From contig OZ024892.1 in the NCBI GenBank assembly GCA_964017195.1, positions 19,460,889 to 19,524,888 on the forward strand: a DNA stretch of 64,000 bases. Reading direction: 5' to 3'. Position 1 is the stretch's first letter, and every line of letters begins with the position of its first letter. Both the position numbers and the translations under genes were made by a program. Shown piece by piece: positions 10,078-21,752 of this stretch. Origin of the DNA: Siderastrea radians (Eukaryota; Cnidaria; Anthozoa; Scleractinia; Rhizangiidae). The notes beneath the pieces were generated by a model. It was given only the letters and a program-made list of their open reading frames with translations. It made no database searches and had not been told where the DNA came from.

Positions 10078-13000
10078 ATGGTGGAGTGGGCTCCGATAAA
10101 GATTCCCATCAAGAGGCGACTTCAGACGCTAGCTGTGATGTCGCAAGTGTACATGTTTTTATTTGGACATATCTTAGGCACTTGTTTGCTGCTAGTGCTG
10201 CTGTTGAATACATACACCGCCATTTTTGCAGCGCTTTACATCGGTTGGGCCTTCATCTTGAACTCTCGGACTCCAAGTCGCGGAGGACGTTCTTTCAAGT
10301 TAACAAGAAGATGGAAGATGTGGAAATATTACTGTGAATACTTCCCTATCCGCCTGGTTAAAACAGCGGAGTTAGATCCCAAAGAGAATTACATTTTTGG
10401 CTATCATCCACACGGAATCATAGGATTGGGGGCGTTGGGCAATTTCTGCGGCGAGGGAACTGGCTTCTCGGAAAACTTCCCCGGTATCTATCCTCATCTG
10501 TTGACTCTCTCGATAAATTTCAGGTTTCCTATTAGCAGAGAGTACTGTATGTCGACAGGTGTGTGTTCGGTTGATAGGGACAGTATAGAGTACATTCTGA
10601 AAGAGATGGGTCCTGGACATTCGGTCGCTATCGTTGTTGGAGGAGCAGCAGAGTCTTTGGAAGCTCGACCAGGAAATTTCAAATTAACACTCAAGAACAG
10701 GAAGGGTTTCGTCAAGCTCGCTTTACGTAATGGGTGAGTACAACTAGCTTTTAATCAGTAGACCACAAATTCCTAATGCCAGTGACCTTTGTCCTTCCAT
10801 TAATAAAATACAAGTTGCCCAGTTATTTTGTTGCTGACCTGAGAATGCAAGCTTTGAGGAAGAATAATATTTTGATCGAGGTGTAAAATGAATTTTTAAA
10901 TAGAATTAATCAGTATTTTTTTTATCGAACTTATAGGTTTGTCTTTAGTGGAAGAGTCAGACCTTTGTGCCAGTTAGGTCCCCTGGGCTACTGGGGAGAT
11001 TCCCAGGGGAAACATGTTGAGACTGTCAACAATATTTAGGCCCCATTTATATGGTGTCAGGTACCTGAGACTACCATTCCCCCGAGTTACCCCGGGCAAA
11101 AAAACTTTTCACATGTATATTTGACAGGTTCAGGAAGATCACCAACTCATCTTGGGGAGGCAAGACAACATGGTGGGGGAGAGGGGGGAGTTGCCTCACC
11201 TCAAGTGTTTTAGTTTGAGTTTCTGATTTACAATCCATAATCTTGCTCACCATATGCAGACCTAAGCAAGTTATGACTAATTTCTTCATTTCAGAGCTTC
11301 ACTAGTTCCCATATTTTCCTTTGGAGAAAATGACCTGTATGATCAAGTGAGTAACCCCCCTGGCTCTCCTTTACGTAAGTGGCAAACAAAGATGAAGGAT
11401 CTCATGGGATTTGCACCTCCACTGTTTCGCGGGCGTGGTGTCTTTCAATACAGTTTTGGCCTGCTGCCTCAAAGAAGACCCATTAACACTGTTTGTAAGT
11501 TTTAATTGTTTACATTATACTTTTTGGTTTATGTGATGTTAATTAGTTAATAGTTGGGCTTTTTAAAAAAGAGGTTATGTTTCATTTATCATGTAATTTT
11601 CTCTCATTTATAGTGTCCCTAATTAGCAATCCCATGCTAAATACCTCGACACTTAAATCAAGTTATTATTACTATTAATATTAATAGAAGCTAATGGCTA
11701 GCCAGCAAATTGTGAGTTAAAATTGTATAATTTTCATTTCTTGCCACATGCAGTTTATAATATTGTTTGGTTCACCCCCTTCACCCCGTCCCCCAGGGGG
11801 ATACTCCCAATTTCAAGTGACGGGGAGGTGCGAAATATATTTTTGGGTTTGAAGTTCACAATTTCAGGAATTTTTGGGGGGTAATTAAAAAATTTTGGTG
11901 GGTATTTTTTGGGTAGTTTGTGAGAATGTCTACTAGATCTGGGAAAGTTTATTGTGATAGTAGGATAAACAAACGAACAAACAAACATGGCCATTCAAAA
12001 AGTACTCAGCTGTTCTTCGTTATTATCATTTAATACCTTCTGGGTTCTTGTAAGGCTCCATTATTCAGTATGGCAGTTTTTGGGATTTTCGTTTAGGGGA
12101 TATTTTTGGGTTTAATTTATGTCCCCATTCACACCTCCTGATCACTTGAAATCCAGAGTACCCCTCTGAACCCTGTCCCTCTGGGCAGTTGTATTTGTCC
12201 CAAATGGAAAATATGCATAAAACGTACCCATTGTTGGCCCAGAATCACATTCTTGTTGTCTTTATGGCGTTACATTAATGCAATGCTTCCTGTTTCACTG
12301 GAGATCTAAACAGATGCAGATCTAGTGATTTTTTAATTGTTTGACTGAACAAAGTACGGAGAGATTTTGCCAGAATGTATGTGTTGACCTAGAACCACAA
12401 TACCCCAGTCCAATTCCAGCTTTAAGTAAAATTTAAAGCATTTATTAGTTTCACCTGCTGGCTTTCAGTTGTCTTTACTCCAGCCCTTTTTGTTCAGAGA
12501 GCTAGATTTGTTATATCATCATAATTTATCTGTTATCATTACATCATGACTGTCTGTGTATGTTAAATGCATAGGCAGTAGGCACAGGTAGCCAAAGCTT
12601 GAGTTATGACTGAAAGTTGATAAAATTTTATGAAATAAGCAGTGTTTCTTTGTTTATATCTCACGTCTTTGCTATCTAGGGCAAAAATTTGCTCTCCGAG
12701 CGAGAATAAGCATCTTTCTGTTTTTTGCTCCCAATTAGTATTATAATATTATGCAAAGGTTGCACACTGATCTGCCATTTCCCCCGCACAAAAGCATACC
12801 TATTTTCACTAAATGAGCTATATTTCTTGAAATGCACCATTTCCACTCACAATTTCCTCAAACCTGAATGAATTTATAGTCGAAAAACAACTACATGTAT
12901 ACGCCGGAAAAGTTCCATCTTTCCCAACATTTTGTCATCATAAACGGAAATATTTTGAGCTTCTTGTATAAGAAATCAAATGTCGGTATTCGACCGCCGA

Positions 13001-14238
13001 CCTCTGCGCACAAATATATGCAAATATGCTAATCTTATCTCGCTGTTCTCTTCTCACTGGACAATTTGCACAATGGCGTGGACATGGCAAAAGCTACTGT
13101 GTTGGGGTGCGACATTTTATGTTTGAAGCGTGGCAATTTCTTCTTGCTCACCGTGCACGCCTCCCCAACACAGTAGATTTTGTCTTGTACGAATTATTTA
13201 GCATATTTGCATATATTTGTGTGCAGAGGTCGGCGGTCAAATACCGACATTTGTTTTCTTATACAAGAAGCTCAAAATATTGCCATTTATGGTGACAAAA
13301 TGTTGGGAAACGGATGGAACTTTTCCGGCGTATAGTTGTCTTTCGACTATGGATTCATTCAGGTTTGAGGAAATTGTGAGTGGAAATGGCGCATTTCAAG
13401 AAATATAGTTCATTTAGTGAAAATAGGTATGCTTTTGTGCGGGTGAAATGGCAGATCAGTGTGCAACCTTTGCATAATATTATAATACTAATTGGGAGCA
13501 AAAATTAGAAAGACGCTTATTCTCGCTCGGAGAGCGAATTTTTGCCCTAGATAGTAAGTACGTAAGATATAAACAAAGAAACACTGTTTATTTCATAAAA
13601 TTTTAGTAATTTTCAGTCATAACTCAAGCTTTGGCCACCTGTGCAGTAGGGAGAAATGAAAAATGTTACGAACCAGTGCAACAGAGAGATAGATCAAACC
13701 AGATTCATGTGTTGTGCAGTTAACGCTCTAATGAATGAATATTTTAAAAGGTAAACTGTGTGTCTCATTCATCCTCTATCTGCGGAAATGCTCAACCAGT
13801 TAGAACCATACATTTAAGATTTATTATCTGACCTGCTTTTTTCAGTGTCTGTTTTAGGGAGGTCAGTGTTCACGTTTGCCTAGTTTCTGAGTATCAGTTG
13901 TTCAATAAGCATTAAGGCAATAATTTGTAAGAGATAGGAAGATGCTATTGTCACCAGCTTACCCAAGTTCCTGACATTCACTTCTGAAACCCTGTAAAAT
14001 GTCAAAACCAGTAAAGAAGTTAACCATTAAGCGGCAACAGTACAGTTTGCAGCACTAACATTCAGTGTATTAATTTGTTTTAGTTGGCGCTCCCATCAAA
14101 GTCCACAAAATTGAGAACCCTTCACCAGAAGAGGTAGATAAACTTCATTCCCAGTATATTATAGCATTACAAGAGCTGTTTGAGAAACACAAGAAGAACT
14201 ATGGAATCACTGAAGACAAGCAATTGGAAATCTGTTGA
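10078..14238 (+). CDS. acyl-CoA:acylglycerol acyltransferase, DGAT2/MOGAT family (MOGAT2-like), complete
   Basis: ER-membrane enzyme expected to acylate mono- or diacylglycerol for triglyceride synthesis. Exons: 10078-10733, 11295-11494 and 14084-14238. Together they give 1,011 nt, 336 aa plus stop, with GT-AG introns in matching phase (GG|A and T|TT). The start ATG gives MVEWAP, like MOGAT2's N-terminus. A hydrophobic hairpin spans residues about 24-62. YFP is at 88-90, and the active-site HPHG at 110-113. The family block [12 protein letters not shown]...[10 protein letters not shown] crosses the first splice. [15 protein letters not shown] in exon 2 and a C-terminal LEIC complete it. Length equals human MOGAT2 (about 334). 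I favour MOGAT over DGAT2 because of the short N-terminus, but substrate is not provable here. Intron 2 contains a foldback transposon. Confidence 0.93.
11605..11700 (+). mobile_element. SINE 3'-end fragment with ATT-rich tail
   Basis: TTTATAGTGTCCCTAATTAGCA followed by GCTAAATACCTCGACACTTAAA and a TTATTATTACTATTAAT tail closely matches the 3' part of the tRNA-headed SINE at 27421-27690. The tRNA head is absent here. Confidence 0.5.
12583..13643. mobile_element. foldback transposon with arms of about 450 bp and a perfect 7-bp target duplication (CAGTAGG)
   Basis: The left arm (12583 to about 13035) is the reverse complement of the right arm (about 13190 to 13643) with scattered mismatches. 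A spacer of about 150 bp itself contains a small inverted repeat (CTACTGTGTTGGGG and its complement). Terminal bases are CACAGGTAGCC at the left; the right end reads GGCCACCTGTG. CAGTAGG is present directly before (12576-12582) and after (13644-13650), the footprint of an insertion. It sits in intron 2 of the acyltransferase gene. No transposase is encoded. Confidence 0.88.
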
Positions 14239-14344
14239 CTTAAGCTATGCACCATGGACACCATCAGCTGCTGTCGAGATTAGTAAATATTAGAAGTTTT
14301 GATTGCATGAATCATTAACTACAGATAACATAGCACTTGCCGGG

Positions 14345-14361
14345 AGGGGGGGGGGGGGGGG
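14345..14361 (+). repeat. G homopolymer (about 16 G)
   Basis: A tract preceded by GCCGGGA, in or beside the 3' untranslated region of the acyltransferase gene. It could form G-quadruplex or be an assembly weak point. Confidence 0.6.
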
Positions 14362-14531
14362 TTCCAAGCGTTTTACTTAAGTTTCAGACCATACATGTAG
14401 CTGAGATATGTGCCAAGCAGCTGTTCTGCTCCAACAATCTCGTTACCAGGACCTCTTTTCTTTTCATCCCATGTGAATGAGGTTGCTTCACTATTGCATG
14501 TGCATGTTTCTTTTTAAGAAGAAAACTATAC

Positions 14532-14537
14532 AATAAA
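14532..14537 (+). promoter_or_regulatory. candidate polyadenylation signal AATAAA for the acyltransferase gene
   Basis: First canonical AATAAA downstream of the stop codon, about 294 bases after it. This gives a plausible 3' UTR length. Not confirmed by transcript data. Confidence 0.45.
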
Positions 14538-16061
14538 CTGAACAAGAGTTAAATTCATTTACCTGTGGTGTTAAATTATTATTTATGATATTACCTGTGT
14601 AGGACAACACACTCCCTTGTTTTACATAATTTTTTTAAAAAGTGTTTCGAAGACCAGCAAACATCCCCGATCTAGGATTGCTAAGCCATACTTGATGACA
14701 ACAGTCGCACAGGCTATACCCAGTTTAGGATACACTCAGACCCTGTTTAGGACAGACTCGCATAAAATTATATACCCTGTTTTGGACAGAGGGGCCAAAA
14801 GCCATGCTCTGTCTGGCGGCACGTCCCCATATAGGCCATATAAAGGAGTCCCCCCCCGGCTTTAACCAAGCATAATAAGAAAGATGAAGATTCAAAAAAT
14901 GCCAATAGGCCTTGAAAGTGAAATGAAAGTGTCTCAGTGAAGAATACTTGCATCAGAAGAGATAAAGTTGGCCAAAGCTTTAAAGCTGTCTTTTGTCAAG
15001 GCAAGGGAAATCTCTTTTGTCTTACTGCATTACTCATATCAATATAATTACTCAGTAAATGAAACAAATATTTGCTGAATAATTACGGTACCCTGATGCC
15101 TTTAACTTTCGTGAAATTTAGAATCATGGGAAAATCATGCAAAATTTTCTAGTAAGATTCATGCTATTTAAATAATTATGCACAAACACTTAAAAGTAAA
15201 AGTAGTTAAATATTATTAATAAATACAAGTATGCCTGTTATTGTCGATGACACGCGTAGTAGCAAAATCAAGTCATTTCCGTCACAACCGATATTTTTGT
15301 CGTGGCAAGCAAGTAACACCTTAACATTTCATTTGTGTGAATTAACTATGTGCGAAAGTAACGAACATATCAAACTCGTTCGAAAATAGAAGGCTTTAGG
15401 TAAGTGTTGTCAATCAAAACCAAAAACTTAATAATTTATGCAGATTGTGGAACTAGAGTAGTAAATGTTTTATTTAGACAATAAGGATATAATATAAGGT
15501 TGCAAAAAATGAAATTATTTAATGAGGAGGTGTGACCGCCAATTTTTGCATGGAACATATTTTTTTTCGATTTGAGGCACCATGCACCAATTAAACTCGT
15601 TTTTTTTCTGATCCGGCGTTTATTTGGAGCCTGTTGGTCAACATTAAACAAGAATGATATGTCATAGTTTGCGACAGCTGTTGTTTTACTTATACCTTAT
15701 GTCTGGACTCGACTTCCCTTGTTTAACTAGTATTCAAAGAGAAGAAATAATGTTGTAAATTATTCCACTTTTTACATCTTCTGACTGGCATTTTTTGCAA
15801 CTAACTCTTATCAAAGGAAGTGCGATACGCAAACTGAGCTATGTCATGTCACATACACCTGTTAAATGATGACAATCGGTCACATTAGGTTGGGCTCAGA
15901 CTCCAATGACTCAATAACTCCACCCTGTGGACCCGGAGTTAATTAACCATTTTTAATTTTTATAAGTTACATTGCAGAGGACTGTAAACAGTTTTATGTA
16001 TTATTATTTTACTAATTGACCTAATAAAACAGACATCCTGAAAACAGAAATGCTAGTATTG

Positions 16062-16089
16062 GTTATTTATTTATTTATTTATTTATTTA
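16062..16089 (+). repeat. (TTTA)n microsatellite
   Basis: About six TTTA units in an AT-rich stretch, close to the 3' side of the Penelope-like remnant. Confidence 0.8.
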
Positions 16090-16194
16090 ACCATTTCAAA
16101 TTGCATTACATTGCACAAGACAATCCAATGAATCTGAGGTTAGCTTGAAACAGAATACGAGATTCCCTGGAATAATATTAATATAATGTTAATG

Positions 16195-17435
16195 GTTTGT
16201 CTCACGATTTTTAGATGTAGGTCATGACGTCTCCGCTATACTGCTGGTCTTCATCATAAGTAACAGCGTGGTTGTTTTTGATTGGTGCATTTCCATCGTT
16301 GCTCTGAATAGACGCTTTTCCCTCAGAGGTACCAATCGGCTGTTGTCAGTGTAGTTTGATCGTGGACATCCACGTTTCTGGAATCTCAATTCTGTTATGT
16401 TCTTAGGGTTAACTCTTATATGAATGGCCTCTTTATTCTTTACCCGACGGGTGTACTAGTGTGAGGATATTCTTGATGTAAATTTGAATTAGTGTCTTTG
16501 CGCTTGGAGTAGAAAATGTAGAGCAATCCTCAGACGTTTGGAGAATGCTGTCTCCCCGCTGTCTCTTCATCAGTGAGAAGTAATGCTGTTAAGCAGTAAC
16601 GCGCGTTAGAAAATTAATGTATCTACGACAAGGGCGCGCGCTATAAAGGAACAATCAGAGAAATGCAAAGTCAATGTTCATTCCACTTGGTTGTAAAGGC
16701 CTGTGACGGAAGATTAATCTTGCTTCCACCATCGTTGTCCTGAAACCCGCACAGATTACGGACCCTAGCATATCGTTCACACTGTGTCCTGGGGACGAGA
16801 AATGTTTGCCAACAGGGAGGTCGGTATCCGCGCCAACTGATCGTATGTGCTCCCGGAATCTGTCGCCAAGGCGTCTCCCAGTTTCCCAGATGCAGAGCAT
16901 AGAACATTTGTGAACTTGTGCTCAAAACTCGATTGACCGCCCGGGGTGTCGAGAGTCCGCGAAGGGTTGGTATGGGCGCGGGTTAGGCAGCGGGGCCGGC
17001 CACAAAGGAAAGTCAGTCCCTGTCAGTGTGTGTGCCTCGTTGTTGTAAGCAACGGCGCAGAGCCCCTGATTCTGACTCTGATACGCCTTTATTATAGAAC
17101 AGAACCGCGGTAGATTTTATTTCAGACGCAGGTTCTTTTCTAGTTGTTTGTCTGTCGGTTTTTGTGACGTTTTGTTGCACAATCAAATATGGATATCCGA
17201 TATCTGAAGTTAGGTGTTTTTTTCTCGATGGAGATAACAGATATGGTTTGGTTATGGCATTGCTGGTGCAATCATAAAAGCACTTGATAATACCGCGTTT
17301 TACTGATTGAGGGTGGTGTGAATCATACGCTAGGTATTGGTCAGTATGTATAGGCTTCCTGTGAATACTAGTAGTCAAACGATCGTGAGTCAAACGATTA
17401 ACTAAGACATCATTCCAAACCACGATGAATAACAT
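16195..17435 (-). pseudogene. Penelope-like retroelement remnant (RT C-terminus plus GIY-YIG endonuclease)
   Basis: On the minus strand 17435-17013 reads SIHRKPIHTDQYLAYDSHHP...VKRGIIKCFYD and then EIKSTAVLFYNKGVSE...LRRCLQQRG. These are hallmarks of the C-terminal RT region of Penelope-like elements. 16900-16655 in another frame reads MLCIWETGRRLGDRFREHIR...GKHFSSPGHS, the GIY-YIG endonuclease domain (IGETGR core). Further downstream (about 16440-16195) out-of-frame text resembling EAIHIR...IEIPETWMST recalls the extreme C-terminus of a second Penelope subgroup. Several frameshifts make it inactive. The left boundary is uncertain. Confidence 0.72.
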
Positions 17436-17701
17436 CTTTCATGACATAGTGTTGCTTATGTGCGCAGTGAAACAGCTCAGAATAACCTGGTCTTTCACGT
17501 CATATTGTTTACTTGTACCACCCACTGTAGACTGATTCCTTCCTGAGGAATAGGACGCAAGGCTGCGCTCTCAGATTTTTCTTGCGGTTTATCCCCACTA
17601 AGGAATCCGTTCACAGGCTACATCACAGGCATATAAAATTAACTAATCCAACTTGAAACACCGTAGTAAAAAGACATAGTGGGACCTCGCCCATTCTCTT
17701 T

Positions 17702-17800
17702 TAACCCATGGGCCCTATTCTCGAAACCCTTGATAACTTTCCGGGTGCGAAAAAATATCTTAGTGTTATTTGCACAGTACTCTTCAATAGTGGCTCATTT
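17702..17800 (+). repeat. dispersed repeat with GGGCCC-ATTC-TCGAAAC head, copy 1
   Basis: GGGCCCTATTCTCGAAAC...GCACAGTACTCTTCAATAG aligns by eye with GGGGCCCATTCCTCGAAAC...GCACAATATTCTTCAACAG at 48634-48718. It is probably the start of a short non-autonomous element. The short ORF beginning here is not credible as a gene. Confidence 0.45.
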
Positions 17801-18632
17801 GTGTTGTTTTTGAAAGATAAAGTTTTAAATCTTTATAATTTTTACGAAACACGTTGGTACGTTTGCAGTTATAATTACCACAAATCGATAATAAACGGAT
17901 TTGAAAAGATAAATACTTATCAGGGCCGATAAGTTAGCAGGAGTTCGAAGCAGGCCCCGTGTTCATAAACGAGTACTTGCGTACCGGTGTAGGGGACACC
18001 TAATTATAACACAATACTGGCGGCAAACCTGCGATGGACTAGAGGAGAGTAGTTATAACTCCTATTAAATGCATTTTTCAGCCATCCATTTTTTTTTACG
18101 TCAGTACTGGAGGTTTATTAAATCAAGAACCAATTTTCAACAAAAACGTTCAAGAATGTGAAACAATGTCATCAACTTTGTCTCATCTAAGTGAATCTGG
18201 TAAGTTATTAAAACAGGAACGGGTAAATGAACTCTTCTCAACGTTACGTTTCTCCGTGAAACACGGAGGAAGTGTGTCGGTAACTGCTCGACAGCAAATG
18301 CTCTGTGCAAGCAATTTAGAACAAGGTGATAGCGAGGTTCCTTCTCCATCAGTTCTGAGAAAGGCAAAATTATGGAACGATTCGAGAAACTGCTGGAGAA
18401 ACGCTGGAGAGACCCTTGCTTGATGCACAAGCAGGCAAAAATGTTACCATGATTTCAAAAAGATTGCACGATACCTGCTTCGTTTGTTTCATCTGTTTTA
18501 GTTCAGTAGAAGGACTTTTGTACAAGTCAGTTTCGTTTGAATAGCAGTGCATAAATTCAAATAATATGGTAGAAAGAGAACTAGTAAGCAGTTGCGACAT
18601 ATAATCCTGATATAATATACTCATCTCGCATA

Positions 18633-18770
18633 AACGCCGGACCTCAAATAAACGCCGGGAACCCGAAAAAACGCCGGAGGGCGCGTTTATTTCGAAATCA
18701 TCCCTGTAGACCCGGCGTTTATTTCAACCCGGCGTTTATTCGGGGTCCGGCGTTTAATCGAGAAAATACG
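18633..18770. repeat. symmetric cluster of AAACGCCGG motifs
   Basis: Three AAACGCCGG copies at about 18633, 18650 and 18669 face three CCGGCGTTT copies at about 18713, 18730 and 18747. This forms a compact inverted array that ends in GAGAAAATACGGT. Similar single motifs occur at about 15612 and 4942. Probably the end structure of a MITE. Confidence 0.6.
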
Positions 18771-19342
18771 GTAGTTAAATTGTGGGCCTCTGCACATGTA
18801 AAGACTCGACACACTCATTGCAATTTGGCTTTGTTCACAGCTGCCTTTTAATACTGTCATTTTTTAACGCTGAGAAAAGGAATCCATAATATAGAAAAAT
18901 ACACATTACACGCAGTATAACCCGCAGTATTACGGTAAACATGTGAACCAGCTGTGCGCTCGCTTGTTTCTGTTACATAAAGTCGATTTCTTTTGTCAAG
19001 ATTCGTGAAGAATTAAAGCAATAGTTGGCAACGATAAATGCGTCCTTTGTTTCTTAGACGAACAAAATGACGAAGCAAAACAGTTGAAACTTCAAAGGAG
19101 TAGCCCTGCACTTTGTACGTCAGAAAATAATTGCGGACAATTCAAAAGTTGTCAGCAAGTGAGCTCTGAACGTTATTATGAGATGAACACTCTTTTTTTA
19201 TGAGAACGCGTATAATTTGGCTGAGCCTGAAGACGTTCTTATTTTAGCCCATACATTTTCTTAAGTTTTGGAGCACTTGAAATCTCCGCCTCAACGTTCT
19301 TATGAAAATGGCTCATAAAATAAAAAGAGTGTATCCCGGTTC

Positions 19343-19676
19343 CCAACCTCGTCCCCAGGGCCTTCTCCTCGTTCAAAATGGCGGTCGGAGAAACCCCTGG
19401 CCAAGGCTGCCAAAGTGGCTCCGAAAGTTCGTTAGAATTTCGTCACGCAAACACGATGAAATGTCTTCGTTTTGTTTGAATAACGGTTTCCGATTGCAGA
19501 AAACAAACAGGGCCACAAGACGCTGGAAACAACTTCCGAAAAAGCCATTTCATCATGTGTCACGTGACAAAATACTCCACGATTCGTGGAGTATTTCAGC
19601 AGCCTTGGCCAGGGGTTTCTAGTCTGTTTCTCCGACCGCCAGTTTGAACGAGGAGAAGGCCCTGGGGACGAGGTTG
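19343..19676. mobile_element. MITE with long terminal inverted repeats and 9-bp target duplication (TCCCGGTTC)
   Basis: The left end CCAACCTCGTCCCCAGGGCC through about 65 bases is the complement of the right end, which finishes GGGACGAGGTTG. TCCCGGTTC occurs at 19334-19342 and 19677-19685. A 9-bp duplication is typical of Mutator-like elements, though the superfamily is not otherwise shown. A second perfect hairpin (AATACTCCACGATTCGTGGAGTATT region) is inside. Confidence 0.8.
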
Positions 19677-19956
19677 TCCCGGTTCTCTCTTGTGCCTCAG
19701 TATTTAATAGTCGACATGCTACCTCCCCGAAATCAACGATATTCCTATCATGTATGTTTCAAGCTCCATTTATTGCATCTACTACACTCAAAACTGACAT
19801 TTGATCCTAAGCCTAGTTAATGATTACATTATCACACACATATTGTAACAATGTAAACGATGTTTCTGTTCTATCATTTAAACGATACTCCTGTTCGATA
19901 CTCCTTTTAACTTTAACCATTCCGTGCCATTCAGGATAGACATAAGCTATGCATAT

Positions 19957-20662
19957 CACAGGCAGCCCAGACACGTTGTATGTGGAGTTCATTTAAAAAT
20001 AGAAAAGGGTGAAAACATATGTAATAGCACGGAATAAATCTTTACTTCACGAAATAAATCTTGTTTACTTCTGCTTATTGTGTCCTGTTTAATTAATTTC
20101 CGGTTAATCTTGCACCGCTCTCTTACGCAATCGCTTGTTAGCGTCGCTGCTTATATAAGCCGTTAAGCCTAAGGTTTGCAGAGATTTATTACGGACTAAC
20201 CGGTGATAAAAGAATCGAGATATCTTGAAATAAAGCCTGCCTACCTTCAGCTCAATGCTCCCCTGTTCGTCCTGGCTGGTTTAAATGACATTTTGTGGCT
20301 ATTTTCAATCGGAGGTAGCTTCCACTACGATTGAAAAAAGCCACAAAATGTCATTTAAACCAGCCAGGACGAACAGGGGAGTATTGAGCTGAAGGTAGGC
20401 AGGCTTTATTTCAAGATATCTCGGTTCTTTTATCACCGGTTAGTCCGTAATAAATCTCTGCAAACCTTAGGCTTGACGGCTTATATAAGCAGTGACGCTA
20501 ACAAGCGATTGCGTAAGAGAGCGGTGCAAGATTAACCGAAAATTAATTAAACAGGACACAATAAGCAGAAGTAAACAAGATTTATTTCGTGCTATTACAT
20601 ATATTTTCACCCTTTTCTATTTTTAAATGAACTCCACATACAACGCGTCTGGGCTGCCTGTG
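19957..20662. mobile_element. near-perfect 706-bp foldback element with 7-bp target duplication (TGCATAT)
   Basis: The two arms are nearly exact reverse complements over about 330 bp, meeting at a loop of fewer than 25 bases near 20320. The left end is CACAGGCAGCCCAGACACG; the right end is CGTCTGGGCTGCCTGTG. TGCATAT flanks both sides (19950-19956 and 20663-20669). The left arm carries an extra CTTTACTTCACGAAATAAAT segment (about 20040), so it is slightly longer. Ends resemble those of the element at 12583-13643. Confidence 0.88.
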
Positions 20663-21039
20663 TGCATATGTATTACAATGGCTCAAGCTATATCACGTGA
20701 CCTCTAATCTTGCTCCTTTGCCCTGACGTGACACCCGCCGGCCATGAAACGTTCTTTTCGGCCGGCAGTAAGCGATCGCTGAATTAATATGACGACCGTG
20801 AAACATGCACAGAACTCCGGTGCATCGCTGAGCTGTAGTGATGGGCTGAATGTTTTCTGCATTGCTTGAATCCGGTATATTCAAACAGGTGAGCAGCGTG
20901 AAAACTTTAGAAATGCTTAAGAATTAGAACTTATCGATTTTCACGCATGAGGTGAGCCGTTCCTTATTTCAGTGTTTTGATTATAGGGCAATTTATCTTC
21001 TAATATGTTTTGAAAACGCATCGAAGGCTTTTCAAAACC

Positions 21040-21090
21040 GGTCAGTACAAAATGCAGACTGCAGACTGCAGTCTGCATTTTGTACTGACC
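21040..21090. repeat. perfect palindrome (21-bp arms)
   Basis: GGTCAGTACAAAATGCAGAC begins the left arm at 21040. The complementary arm covers 21070-21090, around a GCAGACTGC spacer. Confidence 0.8.
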
Positions 21091-21400
21091 GTTTTCAAAA
21101 CGAAGCGAATTTATTTACGAAATTTGGAATCCCGTGCTGAGCTGCGTGGCATCTGACCGTACTGCGATATCGTGACCAACCATTAATCCACGTTCGTATC
21201 TATATTTAGAAATCACAGGCGTGTGCCTAACAACCACCTTTTTGTAGACAGAACATGCATCTCTTTAATAGTTTTATCACAACGGAATTTGATTTTTTTA
21301 CAAACATATGGTGTTAAAAAAGAAAAGCTGTATTTCAGCATTCATCAGTAGCTGAGTATGCGTGACTAGCTGCTACTTGTTGTGACTGATCGCAGAATTG

Positions 21401-21752
21401 GGCTATTCCATTAACACCCCCCCCCCCGTCCCCCGGTTGAGGAACAGTGGAATTCTTCAGGGGTAAGAGATAAAAGTGGTGGAATTCTTCAGGGGTAAAG
21501 GCCAGAAGCTGGGGAATCTTTAGGGGTAAAACCCATATTGTAAGTGGAATTCTTCCGAGTTAAACAGAGATTTCATGGAATTCTTCAGGGGTAATTGCTT
21601 TTTTTGTGAAATTCTTCAGGGGTAAACCCATTTCTTAAGGAAGTCTTCAGGGGTTAACACTTTTTAATGGAATCCTTTAGGGGTAAGAGGGAAAGGTCAG
21701 TCCTCAACCGGGCGGGGTGGAGGGGGTACCGGATATTACACGGAATAGTCCA
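21401..21752. mobile_element. short inverted-repeat element filled with GGAATTCTTCAGGGGTAA repeats
   Basis: The ends read GGCTATTCCATTAAC...CCCCCGGTTGAGGA and TCCTCAACCGGGCGGGG...GGAATAG. Between them, eight imperfect copies of GGAATTCTTCAGGGGTAA occur in the same orientation at roughly 30-base spacing (21449, 21481, 21513, 21545, 21577, 21608, 21638, 21668). A C11 run is near the left end. Confidence 0.65.

Noticed and set aside
17708..17932. 74-codon plus-strand ORF
   Set aside because: Its start overlaps a dispersed repeat also found at 48634, so it is repeat-derived.
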